Of a DNA stretch of 64,000 bases, positions 11,716-24,513 are shown piece by piece (positions within the stretch are counted from its first letter, which is position 1; every line of letters begins with the position of its first letter). A program made the translations under genes and the position numbers. The DNA lies in contig CP142452.1 of the NCBI GenBank assembly GCA_038049695.1, positions 70,933,501-70,997,500 of the forward strand, in the 5' to 3' direction. A model generated the notes under the pieces. That model did no database searches and was not told the DNA's origin. It was given only the letters and a program-made list of their open reading frames with translations. This DNA comes from Cinnamomum chago (Eukaryota > Streptophyta > Magnoliopsida > Laurales > Lauraceae).

Positions 11716-12640
11716 AGCCATAGGGTGGGGGACACTTATGTAATTGAAATGAGTCTAGCTTGTCAAAATCCTAAAGGCAAGTATACAATCAAAATCCCTA
11801 ATTTCAATTGAACAATGTAAAGGGCATATCTAATTCTAAAGGCAAGTTTATGGTCAAAATCCCTTGAAAATTATTCATGTGCAGAAGAGGGAATACCATG
11901 AATGCTCATATACAGAAGATGAATGTTGATGTGTATAGAGGGAAAGCCACAAATGTACATCACTCTGGTGAGAGATGGATGTTCATGAACATTCTTCTAT
12001 TTTAAATTTTTTTAAAAACTTCTTATCACAATATAATCTTTGATAAATTCAATTTATTGTCATTAATTTTTCTCTCGATATTTGTAATATCTTTGGATGA
12101 AAACTAGGATAATATGTTCTAAAAGAACTTACTACATTTTATTTTTTTCCCCCTCTGTATTCAACTACTTACATTAACCAAACCAAGTAAAATTCCCAGT
12201 GAGTTGCATCAAATGAGGTAAAATGGCTTAATATTGTAATGGTGAAATCTGAAAGGGGAGGAATGCATCTATCTTCATTTATTGATGCCACTGCACCATG
12301 TTGGTCTTCGTTTCTTTTAGAAAAAAATTTTGGTTTCCTCCCACAGTGAGTTTTCTAGGACCCCACTTGGAGAAGGATAAGTTGAGAAGGGGCTTACAAT
12401 GACAGTGTTTCTATGTCTAGTGAAACAACTACACTTAATAAAGTGAATGCGGACCAAGTTTAGCAGTATCGCGGGAAAGGAAGCCCACACATGTGGGAAT
12501 GGAAGCCTGCACACTCGAAAAAGGTGGCACATCCAATGTTCGAATCGTGGACGGCGAGCTGGGAACTGCTGCTACTTGCCATTTTGGTAAGGAGCTTTTC
12601 TCTCCTTTTGACTTGTTTTGCCATTCAAAAAGTCTATATG
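11716..12640. other. No feature seen
   Basis: AT-rich sequence with only short, unrecognised open frames. The similar fragments AAATCCCT and CAAGTATACAATC / CAAGTTTATGGTC near 11775-11870 hint at a small decayed duplication. Confidence 0.4.
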
Positions 12641-12755
12641 GACAAACTTTTTAGTCAGAATTTTGGACAACCCTATGATATCCCTTGAATATTCTTCTAT
12701 GAATATTCAAGGGATATCATAGGAGTTGTCCAAAATTCTGACAAAAAAGTTTGTC
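12641..12755. repeat. Near-perfect 54/55 bp hairpin with 6-nt loop
   Basis: Left arm 12641-12694 and right arm 12701-12755 are reverse complements except for one mismatch and one 1-nt bulge, separated by TTCTAT. Arm ends are GACAAACTTTTT and AAAAAAGTTTGTC. It could be a foldback MITE, a recent inverted duplication, or the stem of a small-RNA precursor; nothing in the sequence decides this. Confidence 0.93.
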
Positions 12756-13425
12756 TAAGTAGCACTACTGTTTGCCATTTATGTCAATGCTTTCATTGAG
12801 TCCCACCTTCTTTAGACAACAGGAGAAAACCTGCAATGTTCTTTGTTGGGCCTCACACAAAATAAATGTCTTCTTGTTTTTGCCATTGCCGATTGTTTTC
12901 TTTATATATTTAGCAATATGTTTCGATCTAACAATGGGCTCAAGCCCTTTTAGTGTGATATTAACAATAAAAGGGAGACATATTTTGAGAAGCTTAGATT
13001 TTTAATAAAACAAACTCTACTGAGTTTCTTGAGCTTAAAGAACTTCTGTTATGAAGGATCTAAATAGCTTGTAACCAGATGACTTCTTTTCTGTAAATTA
13101 GTTCCTTGGACTTCAGTTTTAACATGGGCTAGTGTCATTGTAGCAGTGGACCCCATATTTGTGTTTGACCGGGGTGGACGCAAATAAGTAGTTGGGTTTT
13201 GGGTGAAAACCCAAGATTTTTTAGTGGGTCTTGGGAATGGATCCAAAGTTTTCATTGGATTTTGGAAGCAGACCCAGATCCAACGGGGATGACCGCCCCC
13301 AAAAGAATGTACTGGGGTCCGTCCCTGCCATGTGTGACTGGTGTTTAGATCCAAACTAGAAGTGTAGGTTGTTGTATCAAGAGAGTGTCATCCAACGTAT
13401 CTCTTACTTTACATTTTTTTTATAC
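12756..13425. other. No feature seen
   Basis: Non-coding sequence without recognisable repeats or protein motifs. Confidence 0.4.
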
Positions 13426-13428
13426 TTA

Positions 13429-14141
13429 GGGTCATTTGTTGGCATTCATTTACATATGTAAATGATGATGGACAAACATAAAACCTACACATGATCGAGT
13501 GCACTCATTTACACTTCACATGTGTAAATGAGGTATAAAAAATTATGTATAAATGAGGTCATTTCCAGCCTTTCATTTACAGACATGAGGAGGTGATGAA
13601 TGATTACATATGTAAATGAGGGAAAGGTTGTACACATGCAATAGAGCTTCCGCTCGGTACAAACTGGATGATCGAGTTCCCTTCAATCACATTTTTTGAT
13701 GAACTTTTGTAAGCCTTAGTTGTTAATCTAACCCATTCCTCATTCATCCTTTTTGTTGGTCTAATAAGCCCTAAGACATTAGTCTCATATCTTAAATCTT
13801 CAGACTTTGAAAAAATTATAAAAAAAACATCAAAAAATTTTTAATTTATAAATCTAATTTGCATCTTTTATTGCTTCAAATTCATGATCCGAACAGTTTA
13901 ATGTTCTTATATTAATAATAAGCATCGAGATGTTTAGCTTCATATAATAAATCTTCATAGATTTTGAGAAACATGTAAAAAATACATAAACATCTAAAAC
14001 TGTTAGATTTACTCATGTGAAAATGGCGCTTTCAGGCAAATATGATAATGTGACAATTGCATATGAAAAAAGTTACAAAATGAACCTTTTACATATATTG
14101 TAAAATCCACTCATATCACATGCGTAAAACGCAAACGACCC
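13429..14141. mobile_element. MITE-like element with imperfect TIRs
   Basis: The left end GGGTCATTTGTTGGCATT and the reverse complement of the right end GGGTCGTTTGCGTTTTAC agree in their outer part. Flanking triplets are TTA (left) and TTT (right), close to the PIF/Harbinger pattern but not identical. Inside, TTACATATGTAAATGA-type palindromes recur near 13450, 13520 and 13600. No transposase; non-autonomous. Confidence 0.5.
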
Positions 14142-14589
14142 TTTGGTTTCAACATCTGTAGCTTAATACAATTATTTCAGTTAGGTTAAAATTTTGAATT
14201 TAGGAATAGTTATGTTGCTCTTTTTTTTCTTTTTTTTTGAACGGTTTTCGAAACTTCTTAATCAATTAAAAGAAGGTTACGAAAAAAGAAATAGTTATGT
14301 TGCTGTTGATGAAGCCTTTATGTGATCACACATAGGGTTAGGCTGCAGTACAAGGGTCCGGGGGTTGAAGCCCCCACCCAAAGTTCAAAACTTCTTAAGC
14401 CCTCTCCCCCTCAACCCGCCCAGCCCTAGGAGAATTTTTTGAGTCTGCCCCTGATCAAGCATGGGTGGTACCAACCATAGGTAAAATACAACTCCATATT
14501 TGAAGAGCACATTCCATCCGTTCGAAGAGTTATATGGATCGATTTTGAAAGTGCCCTTACTGGAATGGAAGCTAGTTCCAGTAGTCAAT

Positions 14590-15195
14590 GCATAGCGGAA
14601 GTAAAGACTTAAAAAAAAAAAAAAAAATAGCAAGCAAATCTACTAAACACACACCATAAGAAGGCAGGCACAACTTTTACGTGGAAATCATATCAAGGGA
14701 GAAAAACCACGATCAGAGAAACCAAACACTATTGAACGATTACAAGATATACTTACAGCTCTCTTTCCTAGTCAGTACATCGACTTAAGGACGGTAGTTG
14801 TTCTTGCACAGCTCCTTGTTGCCACGACTACTTACCGTGCATCACTCCCCATGCTTGATCCTCCAACAATCACATTGAGAATCAAGATGAACCAATCTTC
14901 TACAAGAGAATAAAAGCACCAAACCTTTTAAAGCAAATTTTCAGCCCAATCTCTCAATGACAGCTCTAGAGAATCAAAGAATCTCTCATAGGATTTTGTC
15001 ACCTCAGAACAATGAGAAAATTAATTGATGTGTGTCATAGGCTGAAAGAAACACCCTTTATATAGCCATGAATTCATGCAAGAGTCTTCTAGGTATATTC
15101 TAATCATAATAGAAATAAGATTCAAAAATAGAAATTATTCATGCGCATGGCTCTTTTCAAAGGCTGAGCGCCTTCTTTGCCCTGGACTTCGCTAA
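14590..15195 (-). mobile_element. Copia-type LTR remnant
   Basis: On the minus strand: a TATA-like CTATATAAAGGGTG near 15060, then downstream TTTTTCTCCCTTGATATGAT and TTCCACGTAAAA, and an end region with TTTACTTCCGC before the A-run complement at 14611-14627. This combination is typical of the 3' half of plant Copia LTRs. No internal region was found beside it, so it is a solo LTR or fragment. Confidence 0.45.
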
Positions 15196-16889
15196 AGCAA
15201 AGCATATGTTCTCTATAGCAAACATAGGTTCTGGATTTTGGCTTACCGCTCATAACTCTACAATCTTCACTTTAGGTCTTTCGGTGACTCAGTCACAGTC
15301 CATTCTAAAAGAAATAAAAAATTACAACTCAAAAGACCCAAAGTTTTGTCCGACCCCTAAATTAGCCAATACAATAAAATTACTAACATGTTTTGATTTT
15401 GGAAAGCATCTTTTGTTAGAAAATGAAAAGAAAAATGTGCCTCCTCCAAATTTTAATCATTTGTTGCTGATTTTCCACAACAAAAACCAGCCAAATACTG
15501 AGATTTTAAGATATCAGAGCTCTTGATGGTTTTTTTCATGTTGATATATATATATATATATATATTCTTTTTGCGTGTGGGTGTGCCTACTTGGCCTTCT
15601 GTTAAATTTTTTTTCTAATCTCTACATTTTTATTTGTCATTCACACACAAAAAGAAAAAAGAAAAAAGAAAAAAGAAAAAAAAGACAATGCATTTTAACC
15701 TGGAATTGACAAGTACGATTATGTTCTGTTCCATATGATCTTCTAATCAAATCCCATTACTCAACATCATACGTAAGTTACCACTTATTTTAATCCTATT
15801 TACTGTCTATGGTTGGCATAAAGCTATTTGAAGGTATAAACTATCTTTCAAGTTCTTTAACAATCTACGTTAATCAGCATGAATCGCTTTGAGCATGACA
15901 TCAAAGCATAGTTACCATCTCTGACTCGTTTTCTTACTCGTTTTCTTTTCACAGGAGCAAGAAGTTTCACCTTTTTTCAAATAGAGTCATGATGTTTTTT
16001 TCTTCTCTAATAGGTATTCATCAAGCATCCACACATACACGTCCCTAACAAACGAGCTCCTACAACCAAGAATTAAGCGCTGATTATTTCTAGAGAGGAA
16101 GATGTCTCACCATTGAGCTGTTAATATAGATCGACAATCAGTGTCTATGTGTCATGCTAGCTACACGAAGACTACCTTTTTTAAATCCCCTTGATAAACA
16201 GCTATATGAAACATGTAGTATGATGCCGAGATGCACATGTCCAATCTGCAGATTCATTGGTGAATTGTAGATTATTAAAATACATCTTCGGACACTTTTA
16301 CTTGTTTGAGCTTAAGGCAACCATATGGACACAGTAAAAGATTTCATTTTGTTTCATTGGCCAATCAATTTTATCACATTTGTTCGAATTATTAGAAATG
16401 TCTGAAAAAAGCTAATTTTCAGTGCACCACCAAGAACCCATATTTGTTCTCCAGCAATTCTGTGCTAGATGAATCACGCAAAGTAATTTAATTAATTTTC
16501 ATCCAAAGTTCAGTACACAAGTGAAGAATTTGAGGGTACTAACCAGTGACACCAGGTCTCATTAAATTATTGTAGGACACTGAGGACAATAATTTTCCGA
16601 CCAAACTGACATTTTAATACATCAATCAAGATGTGTATTGGGGGGTTCTAAAGTTGGGAGTCTCTGGCTATGTGATGTGAAATTGTGAACCACATTCCAT
16701 GCAAATGATAAAGAATCAGCTGATGCATTATCTTAATTATACATCTTCGCAAAAGTCCACACCAAATCTAATCCATGATAATATTGTTCTTGTGAATATA
16801 ATCTCTAAAAGTAAGTATTACGATTAGAAAGGCGAATCGGAAACCACCGTGGAAGGACTAGGATTCTTTTAGATATACGTTCATCAGTG
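15196..16889. other. No gene seen; two microsatellites
   Basis: A (TA)n run lies at 15543-15566 and an A-rich AAAAAG repeat at 15646-15682. The 106-residue open frame at 15206-15526 shows no known motif. The rest is AT-rich non-coding sequence. Confidence 0.5.
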
Positions 16890-16899
16890 GGTCTACTTT

Positions 16900-17198
16900 G
16901 CTTGTTTCGATGTGTGGTAAAGTGAAGTGAGATGAGGTAAAGTCTCCATTATCTAAACAAAAAAAGACAAAAAATAATATCAAAAGTACATAATTTCAAA
17001 ATTTCTTCCATCTTTTTCAAACAATGTAAAAAAAACATCATTTCTCCACTAAAAGACAAAAAAAGCTCTACTTTTTTATATAAAAAGTAAAAAACATTCC
17101 ATTCCAAACAACCATAGTAGTATTTTTATATATTTTTTTCTATTGATTTGATGTTTCATCTTACTTTAGTTCAATTCACCCTACATCCAAACACGCCC
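16900..17198. mobile_element. Decayed MITE-like remnant
   Basis: The left edge GCTTGTTTCGATGTGTGG resembles the reverse complement of the right edge GGGCGTGTTTGGATGTAGGG, a Tourist-like GGGC(G)TGTTTGG end. No matching target duplication was found. A/T-rich interior. Confidence 0.35.
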
Positions 17199-17221
17199 TC
17201 AACTGTTCAAAATAACTTTCT

Positions 17222-17405
17222 TGCAAAGGGCATGGGTGTTGGCTCTTCGACTTATGGCACGGATTTGCCCCGAAGGGCCTTGTGCTTGAATCCCCTGAGA
17301 TTTACCTTCTGCACATGTGGAGTGTGCGCATACACCGGGAGGAAAAGTCATGACATATTAATACCATAGGGATACTAATTTCATTGTTAACAAAAAAAAA
17401 AAAAG
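17222..17405 (+). mobile_element. tRNA-derived SINE-like sequence
   Basis: A GGCATGGGTGTTGGCTC leader, a weak B-box-like TGTGCTTGAATCCCC and a 3' A-run of about 14 nt (17392-17405) suggest a decayed plant SINE. The A box is poor and no target duplication was confirmed. Confidence 0.35.
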
Positions 17406-18342
17406 ATCTGCATTGTTTTATCTCTAAGACAAATTTCACTCCAATGTAGTTTGATTCCTTTTGTTTTTCATATTTAACCACCTGTTATAAACGAAATTTG
17501 ATTAATATGAAATTTTCAATTCCAAATTGTTTGAGGATTGATTTTCCTAAGGTGACAGTTAAGAAACCAATCAAGTTCCGCCGCATCACCGTGAGGATGA
17601 CGGCCAGTGGTGACTTCCATTTGGGCAGGCACACAAGGTTACCATGAGGAAAATCCTCACTGAATTCCGTTTTAAAATTTTCTTTTACAACAAAAAAAGG
17701 TGGCATAATAATTTTGAATGGCATGGATTTTACAGGTTGTACCTATTGGTAGATTTGTGGCACTACACTGGGAGAATTTTCTTGGTCCTGCTGCAGGTCG
17801 AGGACCCATGCATCACCTGCTTTTCCAACATGATTGACTCTTGAGGACGTAGACAATTCCCCACTTCAACAAAGTTCAGGATCATTAATCATATCACTTT
17901 TTATCTTAACTTCTCACGTCTGCACTTCGTTTCCCACAGAATCTATGCAAGTTCCATGGATCCATCTTGTTACTGTCGTTGTCACTTTCTAGGATGCTCT
18001 CTGGTTGGATGGTTTTTAAAATCAATGTATTGAAAGATGAATGAGTTCATGGTTCAAAGAAACTAGTACCCTTTTCACTTGTGGGCCAGTGTGAGAACAT
18101 GGGGCGATGAAATGATAACTATGTTATCTTTTCTAATGGGTGGGTGGTGTTGCATTCATGTAACACAGGTTGTAAAAGTGAGACCTTGGGATGGGAACCA
18201 GGGAAGGGAAATGACCACAAGGGATGAATATAGTGTACTACAATTTGATTTCAAATGAGAACTAGGAACAGGCAGATCTAGAATCACATGGGTCATGGTA
18301 CTCATTGATGAAATATTCACTCCATATATGTGATTATGATTG
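17406..18342. other. No feature seen
   Basis: Non-coding sequence up to the left LTR of the large retrotransposon; short frames only. Confidence 0.4.
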
Positions 18343-18347
18343 AATTA

Positions 18348-19105
18348 TGTAAGTGCCTAAAAATTACGGTTTCGTTTAGGTGAGTGTGAGACTCATAATA
18401 ATGTTGTTTAAGTTTTTTTGGGGAAGATGAATCGCCTTAGAATCTGAAAGGGAAGGAGAAATAGAGATCAGAGACCCTTACCGCCGTCAGCCGAAGGCTC
18501 TCCGATGCCTGAGTTAGTGTTGTTACTGAACAAAGGATGGATAAGAAGGGCAAGTATGCTAATCTGGTGTTATCTTGCATGACGTTCTGTAATGTGTGAT
18601 ATGGCATACCTGAGAAGGGATTTGTATCCCTGTATATGTAGAGGTTTCACATGACGCTCCCTTAGTAAGGGTAGGTGGAGATACTGTCTAATCAAATCAT
18701 GAGATGACCTTTCGTATCAATATGGATGTGATTGATAAAGACGACACCTGATCATTATCCAACCATCATCTTGTCTGTCAGCACGTTCTGTAACGTAGCC
18801 ATGACTTTATGGAAGTACAATTATGGTTTGGTACTCATCTCTGTGGATGTACCGAACTGAAGATAATACCGAGACCAGATTTGGACGCATCCTGGTACTA
18901 TTGCCGATGTGCCTTATACCGAGACCAAGATGAGCACAGTCGGTACTCTTACCGATGCTAGCTTAAGCTTGGTGCTGGCTGGCACTGTTGCCGAGCCGAA
19001 AATGTCTTGGCACTATTGTCGAGCTTGGACATCGAGATCGGGATGAGCTGAGCTGGTACTGCTACCGAGACTAGCGTAATCCTACTCTTAGGAAAACACC
19101 CCACA
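18348..19105 (+). repeat. 5' LTR of the 18.3-25.3 kb element
   Basis: Pairs with 24514-25273. Contains several ACCGAGA(C/T) motifs (TACCGAGACCAGATTTGG, ATCGAGATCGGGATGAGCT) that echo the ACCGAG core of the tandem array inside the element. Confidence 0.88.
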
Positions 19106-19799
19106 TAATTGCCCCGAGCTCTTGACCTCTTAGAGTTCTCCAACTTTTTGAGGTCGGAAGCTAAGTGTTGTGTCTGGAGAGTTTGAGATATCAATTCGAA
19201 TTTCACCACGGTGTTGGCTGATGACATCTGATCTTTATCATGAAGTCTGTTCGCTTGCCCGAGACAATAAATAGCACGTCGATGACGCTTCGTCTGCCCG
19301 AGGTGATAAATATCGAGTTGGTGACGTTTCGTCTGCCCGAGGCAATAAATAGCACGCTGTTGTTTTGCCTGCTCAAGGCAATTAATAGAGCATCTGGATC
19401 ATAGTGGGAGATGAACTGGCAGTGCCACGTGTTTCCATCCGGTTGATCGTTCAGCGAATTCGAAGGAACGTGTGGCTTCTGGAATTTGAACGGGCGCCAG
19501 TCTGTTTATAAATAGGGTTTTTCCTCATTCGTCTCTTCACTTTGGCATTCATCAGAGAAAGCTCTGCTGCAAGAGAGAAGAAAAACCTTGCCGGGGCCCT
19601 GTTGGAACTCTGACTTAGCGAATCCGAGTCCGGAGTTCATCTTTGCCTCTTTTTTCTGTGAGTCTTCTCCCTCATCCCTGTCTTTGCGCACTTCCTATCC
19701 TCTGTTAGGGGTTCTGCTTTTAGGGTTTAGGGTTTCTGTCCTTTGCCGTTTTCCAGTTTCTCCATTTTTAGAAAAAATAGGATCTTATAAGAGCTGGGC

Positions 19800-20463
19800 G
19801 GACACCCTTGAGGCCATGGCTGGGTTCAAGGAGAAGTATAGGATCTCAGAAGACGTCCTGACCAAGTTAGATAACCCGAAGAATTTCTTCGATGGTTATT
19901 CTTTCCGGGATGGCTGGATGCCATTTCCGTTAGTTTCAATAATAGAGGGAGGGGTTAGGTTCCCTATTCACCATCTTCTTAGTGCCTGCTTGGCGACATG
20001 GCACCTTGGGCCATGCCAGCTGATGCCCAGTGGTTATAAGGTAATAATGAGTGTCACCGAGCTCAACAAGATTTTGAGCATCAACCTCGGTGTCCATGAC
20101 ATTGAGGATGTATATGACCTTTGCAAGTCCGCGGGGGACGGTCATAGTTACAATCTCCGGGGGAAGCCGAAGTTGGAACCCTTTGTCCACGACCTGCAGG
20201 ACTCGAACAGACATGCCGAGGACGATCGTCTGCTCGTCTCCGGCAACTGGGAGTTCAGCAAGGCAGAGACCGAGACTGAGGCGGAGAAATTGTTCAGGAT
20301 TCTTCGACACTTCGGGGCTCCTCCAAGTTATTATCGAGCTCTGAATGCTTTTGTTTTCTTCCTTCTTTTGCTTTGCCGAACTAATGTTATCTTTTGTCAT
20401 GTAAAGGTCAACCAGAGGAAGCTGGGGGTTGAGCGCGCTGGCTGGAAGAGGAACGACAACTAG
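19800..20463 (+). CDS. Gypsy-type transposon leader protein region (Transposase_28-like)
   Basis: The open frame contains GGVRFPIHHLLSACLATW and GPCQLMPSGYKVIMSVTELN, matching the conserved core of the plant 'putative gypsy type transposon' domain (RFP.H......L...P.QL.P.....). Its function is not established; it usually sits in the gag position of non-autonomous plant LTR elements. Part of the retrotransposon fossil, not a host gene. Confidence 0.75.
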
Positions 20464-21277
20464 TTGAGACTCGTGCACGAGTATCAAGGCCACCACGGCC
20501 GAGCTGCCTGGTTCTTGCTCGGATACTAGCCGAGGCACCATACTTACATCAAGAGGAAGGAGCTTGCGCCCGCCTGCTCGGAGGCTGCCGATTTGTTCGA
20601 GCTCGTTGAGACCTACTCGTCCCCCTCCAACCGAGAAGAAAAAAAGGGAGAGGAGATGGAGAAAAGACGCCCTGTCTTGAAGGTGAAAGACCTGGGGGCG
20701 AAACTTTTTGGAGGTCGAGCTCCCTCCATCTCTACGGTCTCAAGGAGCGTTGGGGTGCTGCTGTTGGTGCTAGTGTTGGAACTGCTGGTGCTAGTGTTGC
20801 TGTTGGTGCTAGTGCTACTGCCGGTGCAGCTCGGCAATGCTCCGCCGAGACCACAAGAGAGGGAGGCCAGGCGGAGAAGAGATCGTGGTCTGAGGGTCGA
20901 GGTGAGAGAGAGGACCCCGACGGAGAAAAGGCCCAAGGGCGAGGGCTCGTCGGAGAAGGGCCCTGGGCAGGCCTCAGCTTCTTAGCCCGCGGGGGCGGCT
21001 CCGTGGAGGCCAAGCCTCCAGCTCGAGCCTGGGAGGCCCTTGACGGTGGAAGACCGTTTATCCAGCAGCCCATTAGTCGTCACCGCTCTCACCAACGCGT
21101 GTGCCCTACCACTCGACATGCAAAGGCACAAGGGAGTGGACGATGTGACGCTGCTGACCTCATCTCTGCAGTCGGTCTTCTCGGTAAGTCTCCATCACAG
21201 ATCTCTGAGTATCTTTCAATTCCGTTTAGCTTCTCTCTGACACCCGTTTCTCTTCTCAAGTTGTGTAGAGGGTTCAC

Positions 21278-21883
21278 GTGGTCCTGGAGAGGACCCGTGA
21301 AAGTGGCTACAAGGTCGAAAAGCTGGAAGTAGAGAAGAGAAAACTCGCTGCGGCCTTGGAGGGGAGTAGTCAGGAGCTAAAAGCCGCGGAGGAGAAGATT
21401 AGCAGCCAGGGGGCAGAGCTCGAGTTTGCACTCAATGAGCTTTGCAATGTGAAGGCCGAGACCCATGAGCTGAAGGGTGCGGCTGCAATTAAGGCGAATA
21501 GGATTCTCGAACTTGAGGCCGAGCTAGTAAAACGGAATGCCGAGCTCGAAATGACGCACAAGGAGAAGGCCGATCTTCAAGTCTCGCTCCAAGCAGAGAT
21601 TGACACATCTTTTCAGGACGGGGTGGATGCGGCGACAAGAGAATATGAGGCCCAAGTCGAGAATATAAGCTCGGCTCTGTTCGAGCTCGGTTGCCGGGTT
21701 GCGCTGAAGAAGGCAGGGATCCCCGAGGATCACCCTGTTTATCAAGACCTGCCCAAGTTTTCTTGCACTGAGCCCGAGCCGAGTTCTGCCCCCATTGGTG
21801 AGGTCGTTGCAGAAGTTGCTCTGACTCCGCCTAAGGCTACTCCCCAAGCTACCACGACTGAGCCTTTTGTCTTTTCTTCTTGA
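21278..21883 (+). CDS. Coiled-coil protein region of the same LTR element
   Basis: About 200 residues, Glu/Lys/Leu-rich with heptad-like spacing (KLEVEKRKLAAALEGSSQ, ILELEAELVKRNAELEMTHK), then a tail of acidic and proline-rich text. Plant gypsy-type leader proteins characteristically end with such a coiled coil, so it is probably the downstream part of that protein family region. The stretch between 20464 and 21277 has a biased low-complexity coding look (Glu/Arg-rich, then repeated Leu/Val). Confidence 0.6.
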   Translation: MVLERTRESGYKVEKLEVEKRKLAAALEGSSQELKAAEEKISSQGAELEFALNELCNVKAETHELKGAAAIKANRILELEAELVKRNAELEMTHKEKADLQVSLQAEIDTSFQDGVDAATREYEAQVENISSALFELGCRVALKKAGIPEDHPVYQDLPKFSCTEPEPSSAPIGEVVAEVALTPPKATPQATTTEPFVFSS

Positions 21884-22369
21884 AATAGCATGTGTGTGCT
21901 TGAATTCTGTTCCACAATTGGGCCCTTAGCATAAACGTCCGACTTTTGACCAAGTAGTTAAGTTCGGTTTAGTAACCGGAACTGAGTGACCATTGGGCAA
22001 ATGACTTCGGTTCCATAACCAGAAGTGACTTAGGCTAATCGAATTCGGTTCAACAACCGGAATTTCAATTGTACTTAAGTTCATATAACTTTAAGAAGTA
22101 CCTGTATCTTTGGAGATAGACAACTTTAGGTGGTTTCGCAACCGAACTAGATTATCATAGGAAGCCATTAAGTTCTTCAATTGCATAGTTGGTTCCATAA
22201 CCGAACTAGGAGAGCTGTCGAGTTCCATAACCTGGCGCGTTGCGCGTTTGGTTCCGTAACCAAGTTGGCTGGTTCCGTAACCGAGCTGAGATTTTGGCCG
22301 AGTTCCATAACTTGGCGCTGTACAGCTGGTTCTGTAACCGGGCTGAAACCACCTTGTTCTATAATAAGG

Positions 22370-23310
22370 TGTTGTACAACTGGTCCGGTAACCGTGCTGA
22401 AGCTTTTGTCAAGCTGGTGCTGTCACCGAGTTGAGGCTTCTGCTAAGTTTTGTAACTACGACACTTTGCGCAGCTGGTTCTGTAATCGAGCTGTAGTCTC
22501 TTCCATGCCGGTGTTGTCACCAAGCTAAGACTTTTACCGAGTTCTGTAACTGCGGCATTTTGCGCAGCTGGTTCTATAACTGAGTTGTAGTCTCTTCCAC
22601 GCTGGTGCCGTCACAGAGCTGAGACTTTTGCCGAGTTCTGTAACTGCGGCATTTTGCGCAGCTAGTTCTGTAACCGAGCTGAAGCTTTTGTTGAGCTGGT
22701 GTCGTCACCAAGCTAAGACTTTTGCCGAGTTCTGTAACTACAGCATTTTGCGTAGCTGGTTTTGTAACCGAACTGTAGTCTCTTCCATCCCGGTGTCGTG
22801 TGTCATCACCGAGCTGAGACTTTTGCTGAGTTCTGTAACTGCGGCATTTTGCACAGCTGGTTCTGTAACCGAGCTGTAGTCTCTTCCATGCTGGTGCCGT
22901 CACCGAGCTGAGACTTTTGCCGAGTTCTGTAACTGTGGCATTTTACGCAGCTGGTTCTGTAACCGAGCTGTCGTCTCTTCTATGCTGTTGCCGTCACCGA
23001 ACTGAGATTTTTGCCGAGTTCTATAACTGTGACATTTTGCGTAGCTGGTTCTATAACCGAGCTAAAACTTTTGTCGAGCTAGTGCCGTCACCAAACTAAG
23101 ACTTTTGCCGAGTTCTGTAACTGCGGCATTTTACGCAGCTAGTTCTGTAACCGAGCTGTAGTCTCCTCCATGCTGGTGCCGTCACCGAGCTGAGACTTTT
23201 GTCGAGTTCTGTAACTGCAGCATTTTGCGCAGCTAGTTTCGTAACCGAGTTGTTGTCTCTTCCACGCTAGTGCCGTCACCGAGCTGAGACTTTTGCCTAG
23301 TTTTGTAATT
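22370..23310 (+). repeat. ~95 bp tandem array inside the LTR element
   Basis: About nine to ten units marked by GCGCAGCTGGTTCTGTAACC, ACCGAGCTGTAGTCTCTTCC and TGAGACTTTTGCCGAGTTC; starts of the GCAGCTGG mark lie about 93-100 bp apart (near 22466, 22562, 22657, 22750, 22850, 22944, 23039, 23132, 23225). Looser GTAACCG / CACCGAG repeats continue to about 21960 on the left and 23690 on the right. Tandem arrays in untranslated parts are common in Tat-type plant elements. Confidence 0.9.
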
Positions 23311-24513
23311 GCAGCAAGAATTGAAGTTACCATGAGAAAAGCTGTTAGGGTCATGGCTGGTGCTGTCACCGAGGCCATTGCCAGGGCTTTGATTTATGTT
23401 TAAAGAAGCTAGGCTGATGCTGGCATTGTCACCGAGGCTGCAGCCGGAGCTGTCGAGATTGAACATGTCCGAGCTGTGACTGGTGCTGTCACCGTGGCCA
23501 CTGTTGGAGCTGTTGATTGCAGAAGCTGAGTTGAGGTTGGTGCAGTTACTGAGCCCGCAGCTGGAGCTTCTACCGGTTTAGCATTTCTACTCGAGCCGTG
23601 GCTGATGTTATCGCCGAGGCCATTGCTGGAGCTGTCACGATTGGAACTGTCTGAGCTGTGGTTGGTGGTATCACCGAGCCAGGGCTTGAGGATAAAGACT
23701 TAGCATGGCGAGTTAAGGAACTATTTCCAAGAGTGCCTTTTCTTTTCTGAAGGGCTTATCCTGCTAGAGATCGAGGTTGTTCTGAGCTTAAGCTCGAGCC
23801 TCGCCTTCTTGGATTACCTGGCTCACCCTGGCGATTAATGCCTTCACCGTGACCATGGGGAACCGAGTTAGGCCCTTTCGAAGCTCATTGCCTAGCGGCA
23901 GAACTTATTTGAAGGATGTGAAGGCCACTCTGTTAGTGGCATTTGTTTTTTGGATGACTTTGCGCTCCTGGAACTTTTCCACGAAGGAGTTTAGGAGCTG
24001 CCACCAGCTTGTAAATGATCCTTCTGGGAACGCGCAGAACCACCTCAAGGGGAGGTCGTCCCGCTGGACAAAATGTCGGATTTGTGCCGCAGGGTCCGGG
24101 TCTTCGTCATGAAGGATGAAACCCGGGTGGACATTTGAGTACGTAGATCAACTCATCTTGTTCCTCGATAACAAGGTTTCGGGCCTAGGTATCCACGAGG
24201 AATGGATCTTCGTCATTACTGTTATTGCGGTCCACCTGGTGGAGGGAACGACGAGACCTAGTTGCTGCTGGAGCTTTGCTTTGCAGGGGAGTCTCCAACA
24301 GGGTAACACTTATGCTGGGGCGCTCCAGTGGATGAGAGTTTTGCTGGGGAGGTGTTGTCATCCCCTTTGCTGATGAACCTGTCTGAGTTACAGGTCCTTC
24401 TACACCTGTCGCACCAGACTTTCCCCCGGACTCCTTCGAAGGGGGATCGTTGGTGATCCTTCACCATTTTTTGAGGCATGACATCTTTGATCTTTCCCAC
24501 AGATGGCGCCAAT

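Noticed and set aside
19936-20541. 201-residue minus-strand frame opposite the gypsy-type leader protein
   Set aside because: Shadow of the plus-strand coding region, which has the recognisable conserved core.
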